Below are positions 35,135 through 46,714 of a stretch of DNA of 64,000 nucleotides, one piece after another. How positions within the stretch are numbered: position 1 is the first letter of the stretch; every line of letters begins with the position of its first letter. Origin of the DNA: Talpa occidentalis (lineage: Eukaryota; Chordata; Mammalia; Eulipotyphla; Talpidae); NCBI RefSeq assembly GCF_014898055.3, contig NW_026555331.1, positions 113,085,194-113,149,193 on the forward strand, given 5' to 3'. Both the position numbers and the translations under genes were made by a program. The notes under the pieces were generated by a model. It was not told the origin of the DNA and did not search any database. It saw only the letters and a program-made list of their open reading frames with translations.

Positions 35135-38100
35135 TTATATTTGAACTGGTTGTTAAAGCAGAGATCAAGGCAAGGTTTCCACACAGCATAGGGTATAAAA
35201 GGAAAGTACAGTAAAAACGTGTAGTTGAGTCAAATATAAAGTTGATCAGTCCTAGCCCTCTGAGAGCAGAGGCCAAATGGGATTAAGTGCACAAGAATCA
35301 TTGTCAAATTTATGAAAAACTCATAGTATTGTGATATTTTTATTAATAAGAAACACTTGTAGTTTTTAATATTTAGACTTAAATTGCACAATGAGAATTT
35401 TAAGCATTTTCTGTATATAATTATGACATTATTGTCACAAAGATATTCATTTTATGTGCCAGAAGACTTAAAAATCTTCCTGTAAAAATGTCAATATAGT
35501 GTGATAATAACTACATTTGCTAGGTAGAGAGGAATAGGGCTTTGTTTATGACCCTATTGGAAAACTTTAAAGACTACTTGGAGGTACTGGAAATCCTGGG
35601 TTTAACAAAAGTAAGTTGTAACATAAACATTATATAGTTCAGATGCTAATACCTGTGTGAAAAAGAATGGGGAGAGAGCAGGACAAAGCTGAAGAGTCAT
35701 CAAACTGATATCATTTGGCTTGCAGTGAAGGAGAGAAGGGCTGACTGCAGGGGCCCTGGAAGCTGTGTGAAGTCAAAGTCTCAGTGAGGCTGTCAGAGAG
35801 ACCCTGGGTCAAAGTTGCCTGTCAAAGGGATTCCCTGTCTCCCAGGAATGGCCCAGCATGGGCATCCCTTCCACATTCTGTCATGGGGTGGTAGATCCCC
35901 TTCCTCTTCACCACATTTGACACAGGATAAAGTCTGCCTCCTGCTTGAGTTCTTGTACCTGGAGACAGAAATTTGTTCTGACCATCTTTGTGTCTCCCAC
36001 ATCTTTCAGCAAAGTAGTTCTGTGTTCATAGAAAAATATCTAGGTATTGAATTAATGATTTCTGTGAGAACAATGAGACAAGACCTCTCAGACTTCCAAA
36101 CACAGAGATGATAATTGACCAAGGTTTCCACCTACTGGGGTCTGGACAACAGACTGTATTTGCTCTGAGCCTATAACTGGAGAGTTCAAAGAAAAGAAAT
36201 AAGTGAACCTTATCACTTTTAAATTGGTTATATTTGCATTATGAAAAAATGAAAATATAATTAAATTAAGTTGCCAGGATGACAAAAGAAGATAGAAGCT
36301 GCATTAACAGCCTGTCCTTTTTTCTCATAAACAAAAGGTCTTGATTACTGTGTGACTGTGGGTATAAGACCATAATCAAAATTGGCTTTAAGAGAGAAGA
36401 AAATGTTCATTTTTAATTGCAGAATATTATGAAATGCTAGTTCCATATTTAAATAACATTTTAATGCAATGTGGGTTCTTCAAATAGGTTATTCCCATGA
36501 AGTCAACCCCAATGAGGGCAAATGTTACTTTCCTCAAGCCATCCAAAGATAATTCAAACTTCTTGCATGCTTCCTCCCACCCTGTGTCTCCATCTCCACT
36601 AAGTCTTAAAATACCCTTTTTGATACAATCTGTTACAGGTAATACTGATGGTAAAATTCATGTGTATCCTAATTAAAAAAAAATCAGTATTCCCAGCTCT
36701 TTAGAACTTATTTTGCTTTGATATCATTTCGAGGTCTAAAGAGATCCCTCAGGAAAATGCAAGACATGTCTGACAGTTGTGAGCTGACTGCAGAGTCTGA
36801 GGTGGGCTTCTTTGGTGGGGGGTGGGAGGAGAGGTGCCTCCATTTGGTCCACCTGTGAAGGTTCTCCAGGTTTGGGACTGATGGCAAACGTGTATCTCAA
36901 CAGAGGTTAGCAGAAAGTAAAATTCATATAGGTTACCACCTAGAGGACCGGAAGCAGTCTCTTAGAGGATCAGTGATTAGGTGCTCTGATAAGGGGGTGG
37001 GGGGCTGTGAAATAGTGGGTTAAGATAGTTGGGAAACATGGATATCTGGGGTGAATGTTGGAGCATTGTGCTTGGATTAGGGGAGAATGAGATCATTACA
37101 ATTATAGGGCCTGGAAGGAAGGCCGAGAATTGAAACAGCTGAGAAACTAGAATTTAATGGACCCTGGGGATTTCAGGATTCAGGGTCTGAAATGTGAGTG
37201 CAGGACCAAACTTAGCCCTCATTGCTACCTAAATGCATTTAGACTGCAGCACACGGGAAGTCTAAATTTGGGATTGCGCTGAATATAGCACTTAGATTAT
37301 AATTATGGTACTGAAATAAGATAACCTTTGTAGTTTCTTCAAAAGATGAAAAATTTTCTTCGAGAGTTGTGTATATGTGTGTATGTGTATGTATGTTGGG
37401 GAGGGAATTGAGATTTGAGCTACTTAGTTAATTGTTATGGTACTTGCCTACTCTTTGCTAATTTGGAGTCAAACTCTTTCATTAAACCAAACCAATGATC
37501 AGTATTTTAAACTCTGCAGGTATACTCAGACTAGATCCTATCCAGCTTTAGTTATGTTCTGGTCAGGAGACCTCCCTAATAATGCATAATTAGGAGTTAT
37601 GCCCTCATTACCTTGAAACTGATTTGCTTCTGGATGAATTTCTTTAGCTCTATTCTTCCATTAGCGGCCTTGGCAAGCTCTTGCATAGTACTGAGAGGAA
37701 ATGTGTTTAAATCCAGCTCTGGGTTGGATTAGTTGATGTGGCGCCCCTCTGATCCTTTGCCAGATGTCTATCCCCAGCTGGCAAAGCTCTCCTCCTCCTT
37801 TTCAGTGGTTGTTGTCAATGTTGAGCTTCCTGCCAGCAGGAGCTGGTCTCTCCTCAATAGAGGGCAACATGCCCTCAATCAGGATTTCGATTCTTGTGTG
37901 AAAATATTCATGGGTAAAACTCCCCACTGCTTCTCATCTGCCTTATGTTTCTGGAATTTCCCAGACATCTCTTGAGCTTCTGTGTGTGGCCTCTATGGAG
38001 TGTGCAGTTTGGGGAGGGGGGAAATGTTACCAATACAAACTAGAAAGTCTACCAGGATGGAGCCTGAATGTTGACAGACATTGTTCCCATAGATCTCAAG

Positions 38101-38160
38101 TGTAATATGGGGCACATAGTGTTTGGCATGTGGCCCAGAGGACTACATGGGGAAAGAGAC
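35135..38160. other. unique non-coding sequence
   Basis: About 3 kb without a recognisable gene or young repeat. It contains a G-rich spot at 36812-36832 and a TG-rich stretch at 37371-37396. Confidence 0.5.
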
Positions 38161-38164
38161 CATG

Positions 38165-39010
38165 GGTTAAATATTTTCCTTTTAGGAAATAACATAGTGC
38201 CATGATTAAGGGTGTAGAATCTCGAGCTAGAGAGCCTGCGTTAGAATGCTGGGTCTATCAGCTGTTAGCACTGGGTTGACTCATTGATACGGTGTCTCTC
38301 CGTGACACTGAGCTAATTACATAACCTCAGTATGCTTCACTCTTCTAATTTAATAAAGTGGAAAAAACAACCTACTTCACAGGATTCTTGTGAAAATTAA
38401 ATAAAGTGCTTGCAACAATGTGTACCACTCGGTAAATATTCATAATTATTTAAGTTAGGTACATGTCCCTCAGATTTGTGAATGAAAGCGAACATTGATT
38501 ATTAGATATGATAAAAGTATTATTGAATACTTGAAAATAATATCTACAGTTACCACTTGTTGGCTGTTTCCCATAATATAAATAGTATGCTGAACTGTTT
38601 TACTCATCATAAATAGTTCATAACAATAGCATGTGCTAGGCTTAATTCCAAACCATTTATCTACTTAACTCCTTTGTTCTTTATAGCAACTCAGACAGGA
38701 GTAGTAGATGCTGTCATTATGATCACCCCCATTGCACTGATGAGAAAACTGAGATCAGATGTTGGATAACTTGCCCAAGATTCCATAGATATGAGCAGGA
38801 TAAAATTTTCAATTGAGGCAGAATGATCTCAGAGTCTGTGCTTTGAACCACAATCTACACTGTATCTCATGGCAACCCTCCTTAATTTATCACAGCGATC
38901 TTATGAGGAGGTTTTGCTCTTACTCTCACTTATAAAGAATGGGCTTAAGGCTTATAGAGGTTAAGCAAGTTGCCTAAATTCACACTCCAAGTAAATTGGA
39001 TTCAAGCCAA
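38165..39010 (+). repeat. cluster of three MIR copies
   Basis: 38190-38450 ('gattcttgtgaaaattaaat', 'aaagtgcttgcaacaatgtg'), 38625-38850 ('cattgcactgatgagaaaac', 'ttgcccaagattccatagat') and 38890-39010 ('agaggttaagcaagttgcct') are three plus-strand MIR-like segments. Confidence 0.72.
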
Positions 39011-39639
39011 TTTATTCAAAATACAAAATAAATCAAGAAAGTCTGACAAATCTGTGTACTGAATGTGAGGGGGCGGTGAGGGAGAAGAGGACAATAGACA
39101 ACATATTTTTAATCGGTGCTGCTTTGGGAAATCCAAGATGTAAAATATGTACCATATGCCTAAGGACCTTCCAGAGAAGTATATTTATAAAAATTCATCA
39201 AGAACTAATTTCTGTTTTTAGCTAATCTCACTAAGACAAAATTCTTTTCAGTGCCTGCTTTTAATCTCATAAGTGACTGTTATAGGTCTAATTCTGTCTT
39301 AGGGAAATGTATTTCCTCAAAGAACAGTTTGAAAAACAGCAAAGATATGTTCGATGTTATAATGTTCAATGAAAAAATCTGAGTGCAAAATTACATGACA
39401 ACTTCTAGGTAAAAATATTCAACCATATGGGCAAATCCCTGGAAGGGAATACAAAGTAATGAAAATTCTTGTTTTGTTCAGGTGGTGAAATTGTGATGTA
39501 TAAAATAGTTTTATTTTAATATTACTATTATTTGATATTTGAAGAAGATAATTTTTAAAATTCAGTCCATATTGTCAATAGTGATGTGTTGTCAGGGCTT
39601 CTAGTTCAAGAGCGTGTGTCTGAAGTACGTGCTTCTCCC

Positions 39640-39985
39640 CCTCGTTGAACTCCTGTGTCAGATCCATATAACCCATGTGAATTTTGCACTTTGACTCTAC
39701 TTTTTGATTGGTGTCATCAACTTGGTTTGTAGTATCTTATATTTTACTATTTGCATATTGCTTTCTGCTCTCTATAAATGCTTCCATACAGTTGTCTTTG
39801 ACCAAAACCAGCTGGAAGTGATCTCCCTTAGTCTGGACTCACCTTATCTGTAACATTTGATACATGTGGCCTATAATGTGCCCATCTTTTCTGTTCTTTT
39901 AGATCGTGGGCTTCTTGAAATCATGGTCTCCGCTAGATTCTTCTTTGCATCTTGCTTAATAGCTAACAAATGGCAGAGAATTACT
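39640..39985 (+). repeat. L2-like fragment
   Basis: Diverged L2 3' region: 'gatcgtgggcttcttgaaat', then 'ctttgcatcttgcttaatag'. Identification is by order and style rather than strong identity. Confidence 0.45.
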
Positions 39986-40522
39986 TAGATACAACTATGT
40001 TGATAGTTGTAGATATCAATGAGTTATAAAAAAAAAGGAGAGGCTCTGTTCTCTTTAAAGCTTAAAGGATATTTCTAGCATTACATTGTGTCTTCTCCTT
40101 GGGGGATAAGAGAATTTTTCAAAACATAAGAATGTCAGAATTGAAAATTTTCTAACACATTACTAATTGCTAATTATGTCTCATAGTAATATTCATCTTA
40201 TACTTAGAAATATAGTGCATAAAAATTTGTTCAAGTCATCTGTGAATCTGAATAAGCAAAAGGTGAGTTTCATCATCTGAAGTAGATGACCTTCAGGTGG
40301 GCTCAAGTCCAGTGCTGCACTTATATTGCTTGGCCACATTTTTGTTTGCATTAGTCTTTTGTAGAATCACCTTCCAATGTTATATTTTAACAAACATTCT
40401 TGGCATAATCATGCCTTGTGAGTTTAAAAATAATGTAGAAAGTCAAGATTTAGAGACAGAATTTTCCAAAGGGAGAGATGAGATCCATTAGACCATGTTT
40501 ACGTCTTGTGCAATTGGTTTTT

Positions 40523-40871
40523 AAGATTATTAGGGAGCGGGGCCTCCCCGGTGGCGCAGCGGTTGAGCGCTGGGTTGCGAAGCTGCCTGCAACCTCTGCA
40601 GCCGGTTCGATCCCCAGCTGCTCCCCGGCCACCGGAGGAGGGTCCCACGTGGCGCGCAGGCCTCTCCTGCCGCCCGCTGCTCCCCTCAGCAGTGTCCTTC
40701 GGTCCTTCTGCCTGCTCTGCTCCCCGCTCTGGCTCTGGTGAATTCTCTCACCCTCCCGCGCTTCTGACTGTACCCAGTGCATGTATAAACCAAACAAACA
40801 AACAAATAATAAATAAATAAATAAGACATGCCTCTAGAAAATTAAAAAAAAAAAAAAGATTATTAGGGAGC
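40523..40871 (+). mobile_element. young GC-rich SINE with atypical 3' tail, perfect 16-bp TSD
   Basis: The cleanest SINE in the window. The head GGGGCCTCCCCGGTGGCGCA is at about 40539, the A box TGGCGCAGCGG at 40552-40562 and the B box GGTTCGATCCC at 40604-40614. AAGATTATTAGGGAGC flanks it exactly at 40523-40538 and 40856-40871. The tail is (CAAA)n and (AATA)n with no TCTTT, followed by about 20 bp of non-SINE sequence (about 40825-40842) and then a poly-A run, all inside the target duplication. That fits read-through past the terminator with transduction of source-locus flank. Confidence 0.95.
40552..40614 (+). promoter_or_regulatory. internal pol III promoter of the 40.5-kb SINE (A and B boxes)
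   Basis: TGGCGCAGCGG and GGTTCGATCCC match the tRNA A-box (TRGYNNARNNG) and B-box (GWTCRANNC) patterns, 41 bp apart. Both are intact, so the copy may be transcribable. The missing TCTTT would make termination depend on downstream T-runs. Confidence 0.8.
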
Positions 40872-40874
40872 CTT

Positions 40875-43800
40875 AAGAACAAAAATTAAAACAACTAAAT
40901 AATTTCTATTGATTGCATTTTTTCTCTTTCTCTTGTTTTTAGCGTTTTGTCCAAACAAGTGTTTCTCAAAATGATGTGTGCAAATCAAAGGCAAATCAAA
41001 GACTCTGGTGCTCTTTGTATAGTCAAATCTGATACTATAAGCATTCACACATATGTTAGTATATATATAATTTTTAAGCTTCTAGAACTGCCTACTTGCT
41101 CACATTTCAGTGTATAAAGGACCTGCCCATGCTGCCAGTTCATTTTTAGCTTGCTCTTTCAACAAAACGACCGTTTGATTTTCGAATCATTTATCCTTTG
41201 TGAAGACTCTGTCTCAAAGATGGGAAATAGAGATGACTCTCTGAGTTCCTCAATGAGGGCACCTATATGTTGGTGCCAATTGACCAGCGCTTCACTTCTC
41301 TGAGATGTAATGAAAGCCATTCTTTGTGTTTCACTTTAATGGGAAAATAAATGGTCCAAAGATTGAAAAATAAATGACATTGAAAGAAAAAGGCAAGGCA
41401 ATTTAAAAGAAAGAAGGAGGAAGGTAAGAATGAACAGAGCAGTTGTTGGGAATATCTAATTGGAATGGTTTATAATGTTCACTGATATTTCAGTACTGCC
41501 TAGCAGATTCCATATACATCAAAATATGTATCTGTGTTTTGCTTAAGTTCCCTTATTAAATCTCTATAATTTCTGAAAGACATTGCATATATGGAGGGAA
41601 GAGCCACACGTTTAGGAAACACCTGTGTTAGGTTAGTTTCGATATATGTAACCTCATTCTCAGTACTGAAGGAATTAGTTCATAGTTAACATTGATTCAA
41701 ATTGTCCTTACTTTCTTGCCTTTTGTACACTTAAGTTTTCTCTAAACTTCAAACCTTTGAGAACATAGAAAAAAGGAAACTATATTAATGGATGTTTGAT
41801 ATGTCTGTACTGAATGAGGGAAGGTAATCGCTAAAGAAATTTCAAAGGAATGGGAGAAAAGAATGTTAATTTCCATGTAAATATATTCCGAAGTCTAGGC
41901 TTTTCAGTCTTCCAAGGTGTAAGAATTAATTATCAGTTTTCAAGAGCACAATTTATTCATGGTAAGAGCTATAGCAATCAGAATCCTTTAGGTGAAAAAT
42001 TTATGAAATTAATATTGAGCTGATTAGAGTTGAGTAAATCACAATTATTAACTTCTGTGTTGCAAACTATCAAATATTTGGTGTCCTTTGGCATGTTTTG
42101 AACAGTATTTAAGATTACCATCTGTCTTTGAAATAATGAAGGAAGAAAATAAATGTATTCTATTTCATAGTAAAAACACATTGGAAAGGGTTATTTCTTT
42201 ATGTGGCTCAATATTTTTCTCTGAATCTTTAAAAAACTTATCAGTTGATAATGAATTAATATCAGTGTTGCTATCATTGGCAATTATGACTATATCCTTA
42301 CAAATTAATTATGATAATATTTACTCAGTAAACCCCAAAAGATCTAATCATATACCCAGAATAATTGTTCTGCTTTTTTATCATTATTTGTAAAAATGCT
42401 TACTTTCAATGTGTTTTAATGCCCATGAAGGAATGAAGAAACTCTGAGTAATTTTTATTAATATGTAGTATGGAAATATTTGGGTTACTCATTAAATAGG
42501 GCTGCCATGTGAAATCTGAGCAAGGTCAGAATTGATAGGCTAAGGGGATACATAATATCTGCAGTTATCACTTGAGGTACAAAACTAATTTAAACAGGAA
42601 GGGAGATAAAAACAGGATTAAATTTTATAAACAGAGCAGATTAGGTTGGGGTTGTTGGCAGGGGCAGTGGAGCATTTCATAAAAATCTCAACCTTTAGTT
42701 TATTATAAAGGGCATATCTATCTAAATGATTGCTTTATTAATAAAACTCAAGGGAAAAAAAATGTAACTGAACCTGCGTCTCTTATGTCCTTTAGCACAG
42801 GTGAAGGCTGGAAAGGACCTTCTAAAATGATGACACAATGTAATGTTCATTTGTCTGCTTGGGTTAAAGGGGACCGATGATGTCGCCATGTGTTTCAGTG
42901 GAGCACATTCAGTGGAACTGATTTTCTGACTGTGCTGTCAACTTTCCATGTGTTTCCTGATGAATCATTCACTTGGCTGAGTCAAAGTTTAGTTTAGTCA
43001 AACGTGCATGGTAATGAACAAATGAATGTACATTCCTAGAGAACGAAGTGAAAATTTCTCTTCTCATTCTTCTGGCAATTGCAACACAGACTGTGGGCAT
43101 TTAGATAAGTCTCAAATGACATTTCACTACTTGTAGCAGAGGTGTGAAGCTGGCAAGAGGTCTTGTCTTTTCTCAAGTGAGGCTTTTTATTAAATCATCA
43201 TGTTATCTTTAAGGGGCAAGAGGCTCTCTGTGCCACATTAAAGTTACAGTTTGAGGAGACCGCTCAGATACTTCATTTGTGAAAGGAGAAGTTGGAGTAG
43301 AGGCGGGTAAAAGAATGTGGGAAGAGGTTTAACATTTGAAAATAATTTTTGTAGGATGATTATTGAACCCAGCTGAGCAATTTTCAGATAACTGCTTAAG
43401 CCTGGCTCTCCAAAGGGGCTGGACCTTCCCCAGTTATGTAACCATATGGATTTAAGGCTAGGTCTTATTTAGGCACTGGCACATTTTTCCTATTTATTTA
43501 ACTGACCTTTGGATGCAAGCTACTTCTAGTTTAATCACAGTTCTGTCAACTAAGTTGCTCTTTTCAAGAGTGTTCTCTTAGAGATAGTCCTCAGAGTGTG
43601 TTGAAATCCCTTGAGACTTTCATACTGCAATGTCATACAGATCGGATTCTCCCACTTCTTTGAGGGAGTGGAGTATTTGGAGATATTGGTGAGTGGCATA
43701 TTTTGTGAAGTGGTTTAAACCAAAACTTGGTCTTTCTTGAAATGGAATTTCTGTGGAATGACTAAGGAATGACTAAGCTTTGACATAAAGTTTGGTCTGA

Positions 43801-45025
43801 TGATTACAAAATTTAGTTTATATTTGATCAAATCATTGACATAGGACATGTTCAGATTCCAGAAAAATCTTTTTAATACATTCAGCTGGGAAAAATATCT
43901 TATTGTTAAGGTTTCCCAGAGCGAAAAACCACAGGTAATTATTATGATGTATTCCTAAAATAGTAAAACGAAAGTTCATCTCCAAGATTGTTTGTGTAAC
44001 TAAGGAAAGTTTATATAGCTTGTGGGAAATCATCTTCTAGGAAATTGTTCCCTTTTATGTTTGTTCCCTCTCAAGAGTAACTGTAATGGCCCTATCATCA
44101 GCTACCTCTTCCCACATAGTCTCATTGTTGACCAGAAATTATATTATTTCTCTTGATTTAGAGAAATGTGTGTAAGTGCTAGAGCTGTCTGATACCTAAG
44201 TGTTTGCCAGGCTAAGTTCTAAAACACAACAAAATCCCTCACCAAAGCCCCTTAGAGAGTGAGTAAGATAGTGATGACTTTGTTAACTTTTTTATTATAA
44301 CATTTAATTTTAAAGAAATTTTTTAAATAACACTAAAAGATATTAAAATTACTTTTGTTTTAATGTCATGCTCATTCTCATCAAAATGTATAAAATGAAG
44401 TCTTACATATAAAATATAACATAATCAAAGTGAAATATAAATGTTGTATTTATATCATCATTATGTTTGAGGATTTAGGAAAAATTAGTTGGCTTCACTT
44501 TTATTCTTGCAAATTATATCCAATTTTCATTTTATTATTACATTTACTTTTGCCTAGTCTTGCATTTACAGCATAGAAAGCATTGAATTTTGTAAAGAAT
44601 AACAGCAAAAGAAGAATTTCACCCCTTAGAGGGTCTAAACCTAAGCCTCAGCTCATAGTTCTGATCTTTTTAGAACCTCATTGAAATATGAATCATACAC
44701 ACTTAAGCACTATTCATTTCAAAAATCTTTAGAGTCTTGAAAATACGATAGCCATGGATATGCAACTACTTACAAAAGCCTGACTTAAGAAAGTCTGCTT
44801 CCACTTGAGCACCTTATATGCTGTCCCCAGAAGAGTGTCCACCTGTAGTCAGTCAGGCTTTGCCAGTCAGTTTGATCAACCCTTTTGGTGACAGGGCTAG
44901 AAAGGACCCAGGCAAAGAGTAAAGCAAAGAATTGAGACAATTTCCCAGGTAATTGAGGCAGGACTTTGTATCTTTTTCCTGTTCAGTTGTTTAATGACCT
45001 TATACTTGTCGCCTCAAAGGGGCCA
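40875..45025. other. unique AT-rich non-coding sequence
   Basis: Over 4 kb without a gene or young repeat. 43755-43776 is a tandem duplication of GGAATGACTAA. 42880-43260 is low in CpG and compositionally complex, but conservation cannot be judged here. Confidence 0.5.
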
Positions 45026-45040
45026 CAGTGTTGGAAGGGG

Positions 45041-45498
45041 TGCGGGATGAGGGAAAGATTACTCAAAGTCCGTGTGGATCAATGAGAAGCCTAGAGGGGC
45101 TATACCAGACATATCGTGCAGCCCCATCCAAAGACAGTCTTGTATTTATTAACATTGAGTACAAAGGTGGGGCAAGTATGTAGGGAATGTACTTGCTTTG
45201 GGGGGGAGCAGTGATTGAGTATATATAGTATATATATAGTGAGTGGGTCATTCCCACTAGGGTGGAGTGACCAGGGGCTATTACTTGGGGGGTCCATTGT
45301 TACTGCTGATCAGAGCACATTGTCTCTATTACCTGCCTTCTGTTTTCAGCAGATATTGGTTTCCCAGTACATTCCTCACACTAGGACTTTTGCCCTTGGT
45401 GAGAGGTTCTCTGCATGACCCTATACCTAGCTGACAAGCCGGAGCTCTGGGCACCAAGACAATAATCCTGAGAACAAGAGGGGCTGGGGGATCCCACA
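45041..45498 (-). mobile_element. probable LTR (retroviral), minus strand
   Basis: Read on the minus strand it starts TGTGGGATCC and ends ATCCCGCA, giving TG...CA with imperfect inverted termini. A TATATATA run lies near 45220-45240 and AATAAA near 45146-45151, in promoter-then-polyA order. Length is about 458 bp. I found no matching target duplication, so the edges may be off or the flank rearranged. No internal viral sequence is present. Confidence 0.5.
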
Positions 45499-45599
45499 TC
45501 TACTAATTTGCACTCAGATAAGCTTGGTGTGTTCTGCTTGATTAGAATAACAACTGTAAGAAGGACTTTTCTGAAGACATTGAACCAGTTGTGACTCTT

Positions 45600-45765
45600 T
45601 TAAATATTCCCTAGAAGTGTGATCTTGGATAAGGCCCTGACCACTCTGTTCCTCATTGTCTCCTTAGTATCTGGATGCATATGCTTACCTCACAGTCTCG
45701 TTGGGAAGGTCCAGTGACAGTCACATGTACAGGAAAGTCATACAAATATGAGATTGTGTGTCCAT
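45600..45765 (+). repeat. MIR fragment
   Basis: 'gtgatcttggataaggccct', 'tgttcctcattgtctcctta' and 'cctcacagtctcgttgggaa' follow MIR order. Confidence 0.6.
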
Positions 45766-45872
45766 TTTGTTTAAAATGCATAGTTCTTTTAATTCCGGGA
45801 TGTTCACTCTAGCCAACATACCCTTAAAACCAATGACCATTCTTGGAAATTCAGTAACATTTATAGATGTAT

Positions 45873-46710
45873 AGATTTTTGTTTCTCTGGCCTTCCTGGT
45901 GGCCTAGGGGTTAAATATCAGCACTATTGAATCACAGGGCAAGTGAAGAGCTTGTAGGGTCAGAATGCAATAGGAAAAACCTGAAAAGAATAAGGAAGTC
46001 TCCAGAGATAAGGGTAACAAACTTCACAGGGGACTAATCAAATACCCTAGGCCCAGGACATTCCAGAAAAAGGACAACAAAGTAAAAGAACTCTAAGATA
46101 AGGGCTGGGACACAGAGCCTTAATTCTGGCCACAGAGACATTAGGGCAGAGTGAGTGAGACCACCAAGAACTAACCAATCACAGAGAGACTGATGGGGCT
46201 TTAGAATAATGAGGGAAAGAAGGTGTATATTCCCGGAGGCACGACTCCACTTTGGCTTTCCTGCCCCTCCCTGGCCTGGTTTTATAGTCCTGGGAGTACC
46301 ACTTTATTTCTGTCCCTTTTCTCCTTAATAAGCTTTTTCTTTCTCTAAACAAATCTGCCTCTTTTCACTTGCTTGCCCAGCGTCAGCGAAGTTCCGGCTG
46401 TGGCTTCGTGAGACACTGACCTGTGGTGGTCTTGTTGCTGGGATCCATTCCTGGCTGTGAGACTAGGCCTGAAGACCTGAAATTATGGTATCATTATCAC
46501 CACTAAGGCCTTAGTTTGATCCCTGGCCGGGAAGTCAACCCACATGGCACAGCAGACCTCTCATGTCTCACCCACTACTCCCCTCAGCAGTGTATTTCAG
46601 TAGATCTGCCTGTTCTGTTCCCCACTCTGTCTCTGGTGAATCCTCTCACCCCCTCACCTCTGGCCTACCCCCCACTTCTTCTACACAGAAATAAATAAGA
46701 TTTTTGTTCC
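45873..46710 (+). mobile_element. SINE split by a nested LTR
   Basis: The SINE head (GGCCTTCCTGGTGGCCTAGG at 45889 onward) breaks off near 45927. Its B-box region ('gtttgatccctggccgggaa') resumes near 46510 and runs to the AATAAATAAG tail at 46697. AGATTTTTGTTTC (45873-45885) and AGATTTTTGTTCC (46698-46710) are the SINE target duplication, with one mismatch. About 570 bp of unrelated LTR sequence sits between the halves. Confidence 0.88.
45928..46499 (+). mobile_element. solo LTR nested in the SINE
   Basis: The insert can be read as TG (45928)...CA (46499), about 572 bp. It has a CCAATCA element near 46173, a TTTTATAG TATA-like box near 46282, and an AATAAG signal near 46326 followed by 'ctttttctttctctaaacaa', a layout seen in gamma-type (ERV1) LTRs. 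CACTA is present at both borders (45922-45926 and 46501-46505) but is offset by one base, so the duplication is imperfect. Family not identified. Confidence 0.72.
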
Positions 46711-46714
46711 CCAT

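Noticed and set aside
40539..40620. Possible tRNA gene
   Set aside because: A and B boxes are present, but they belong to a SINE head with a body, tail and target duplication. There is no tRNA cloverleaf with acceptor pairing.
43755..43776. Tandem GGAATGACTAA duplication as a regulatory element
   Set aside because: There are only two 11-bp units with no further context, which is common as replication slippage.
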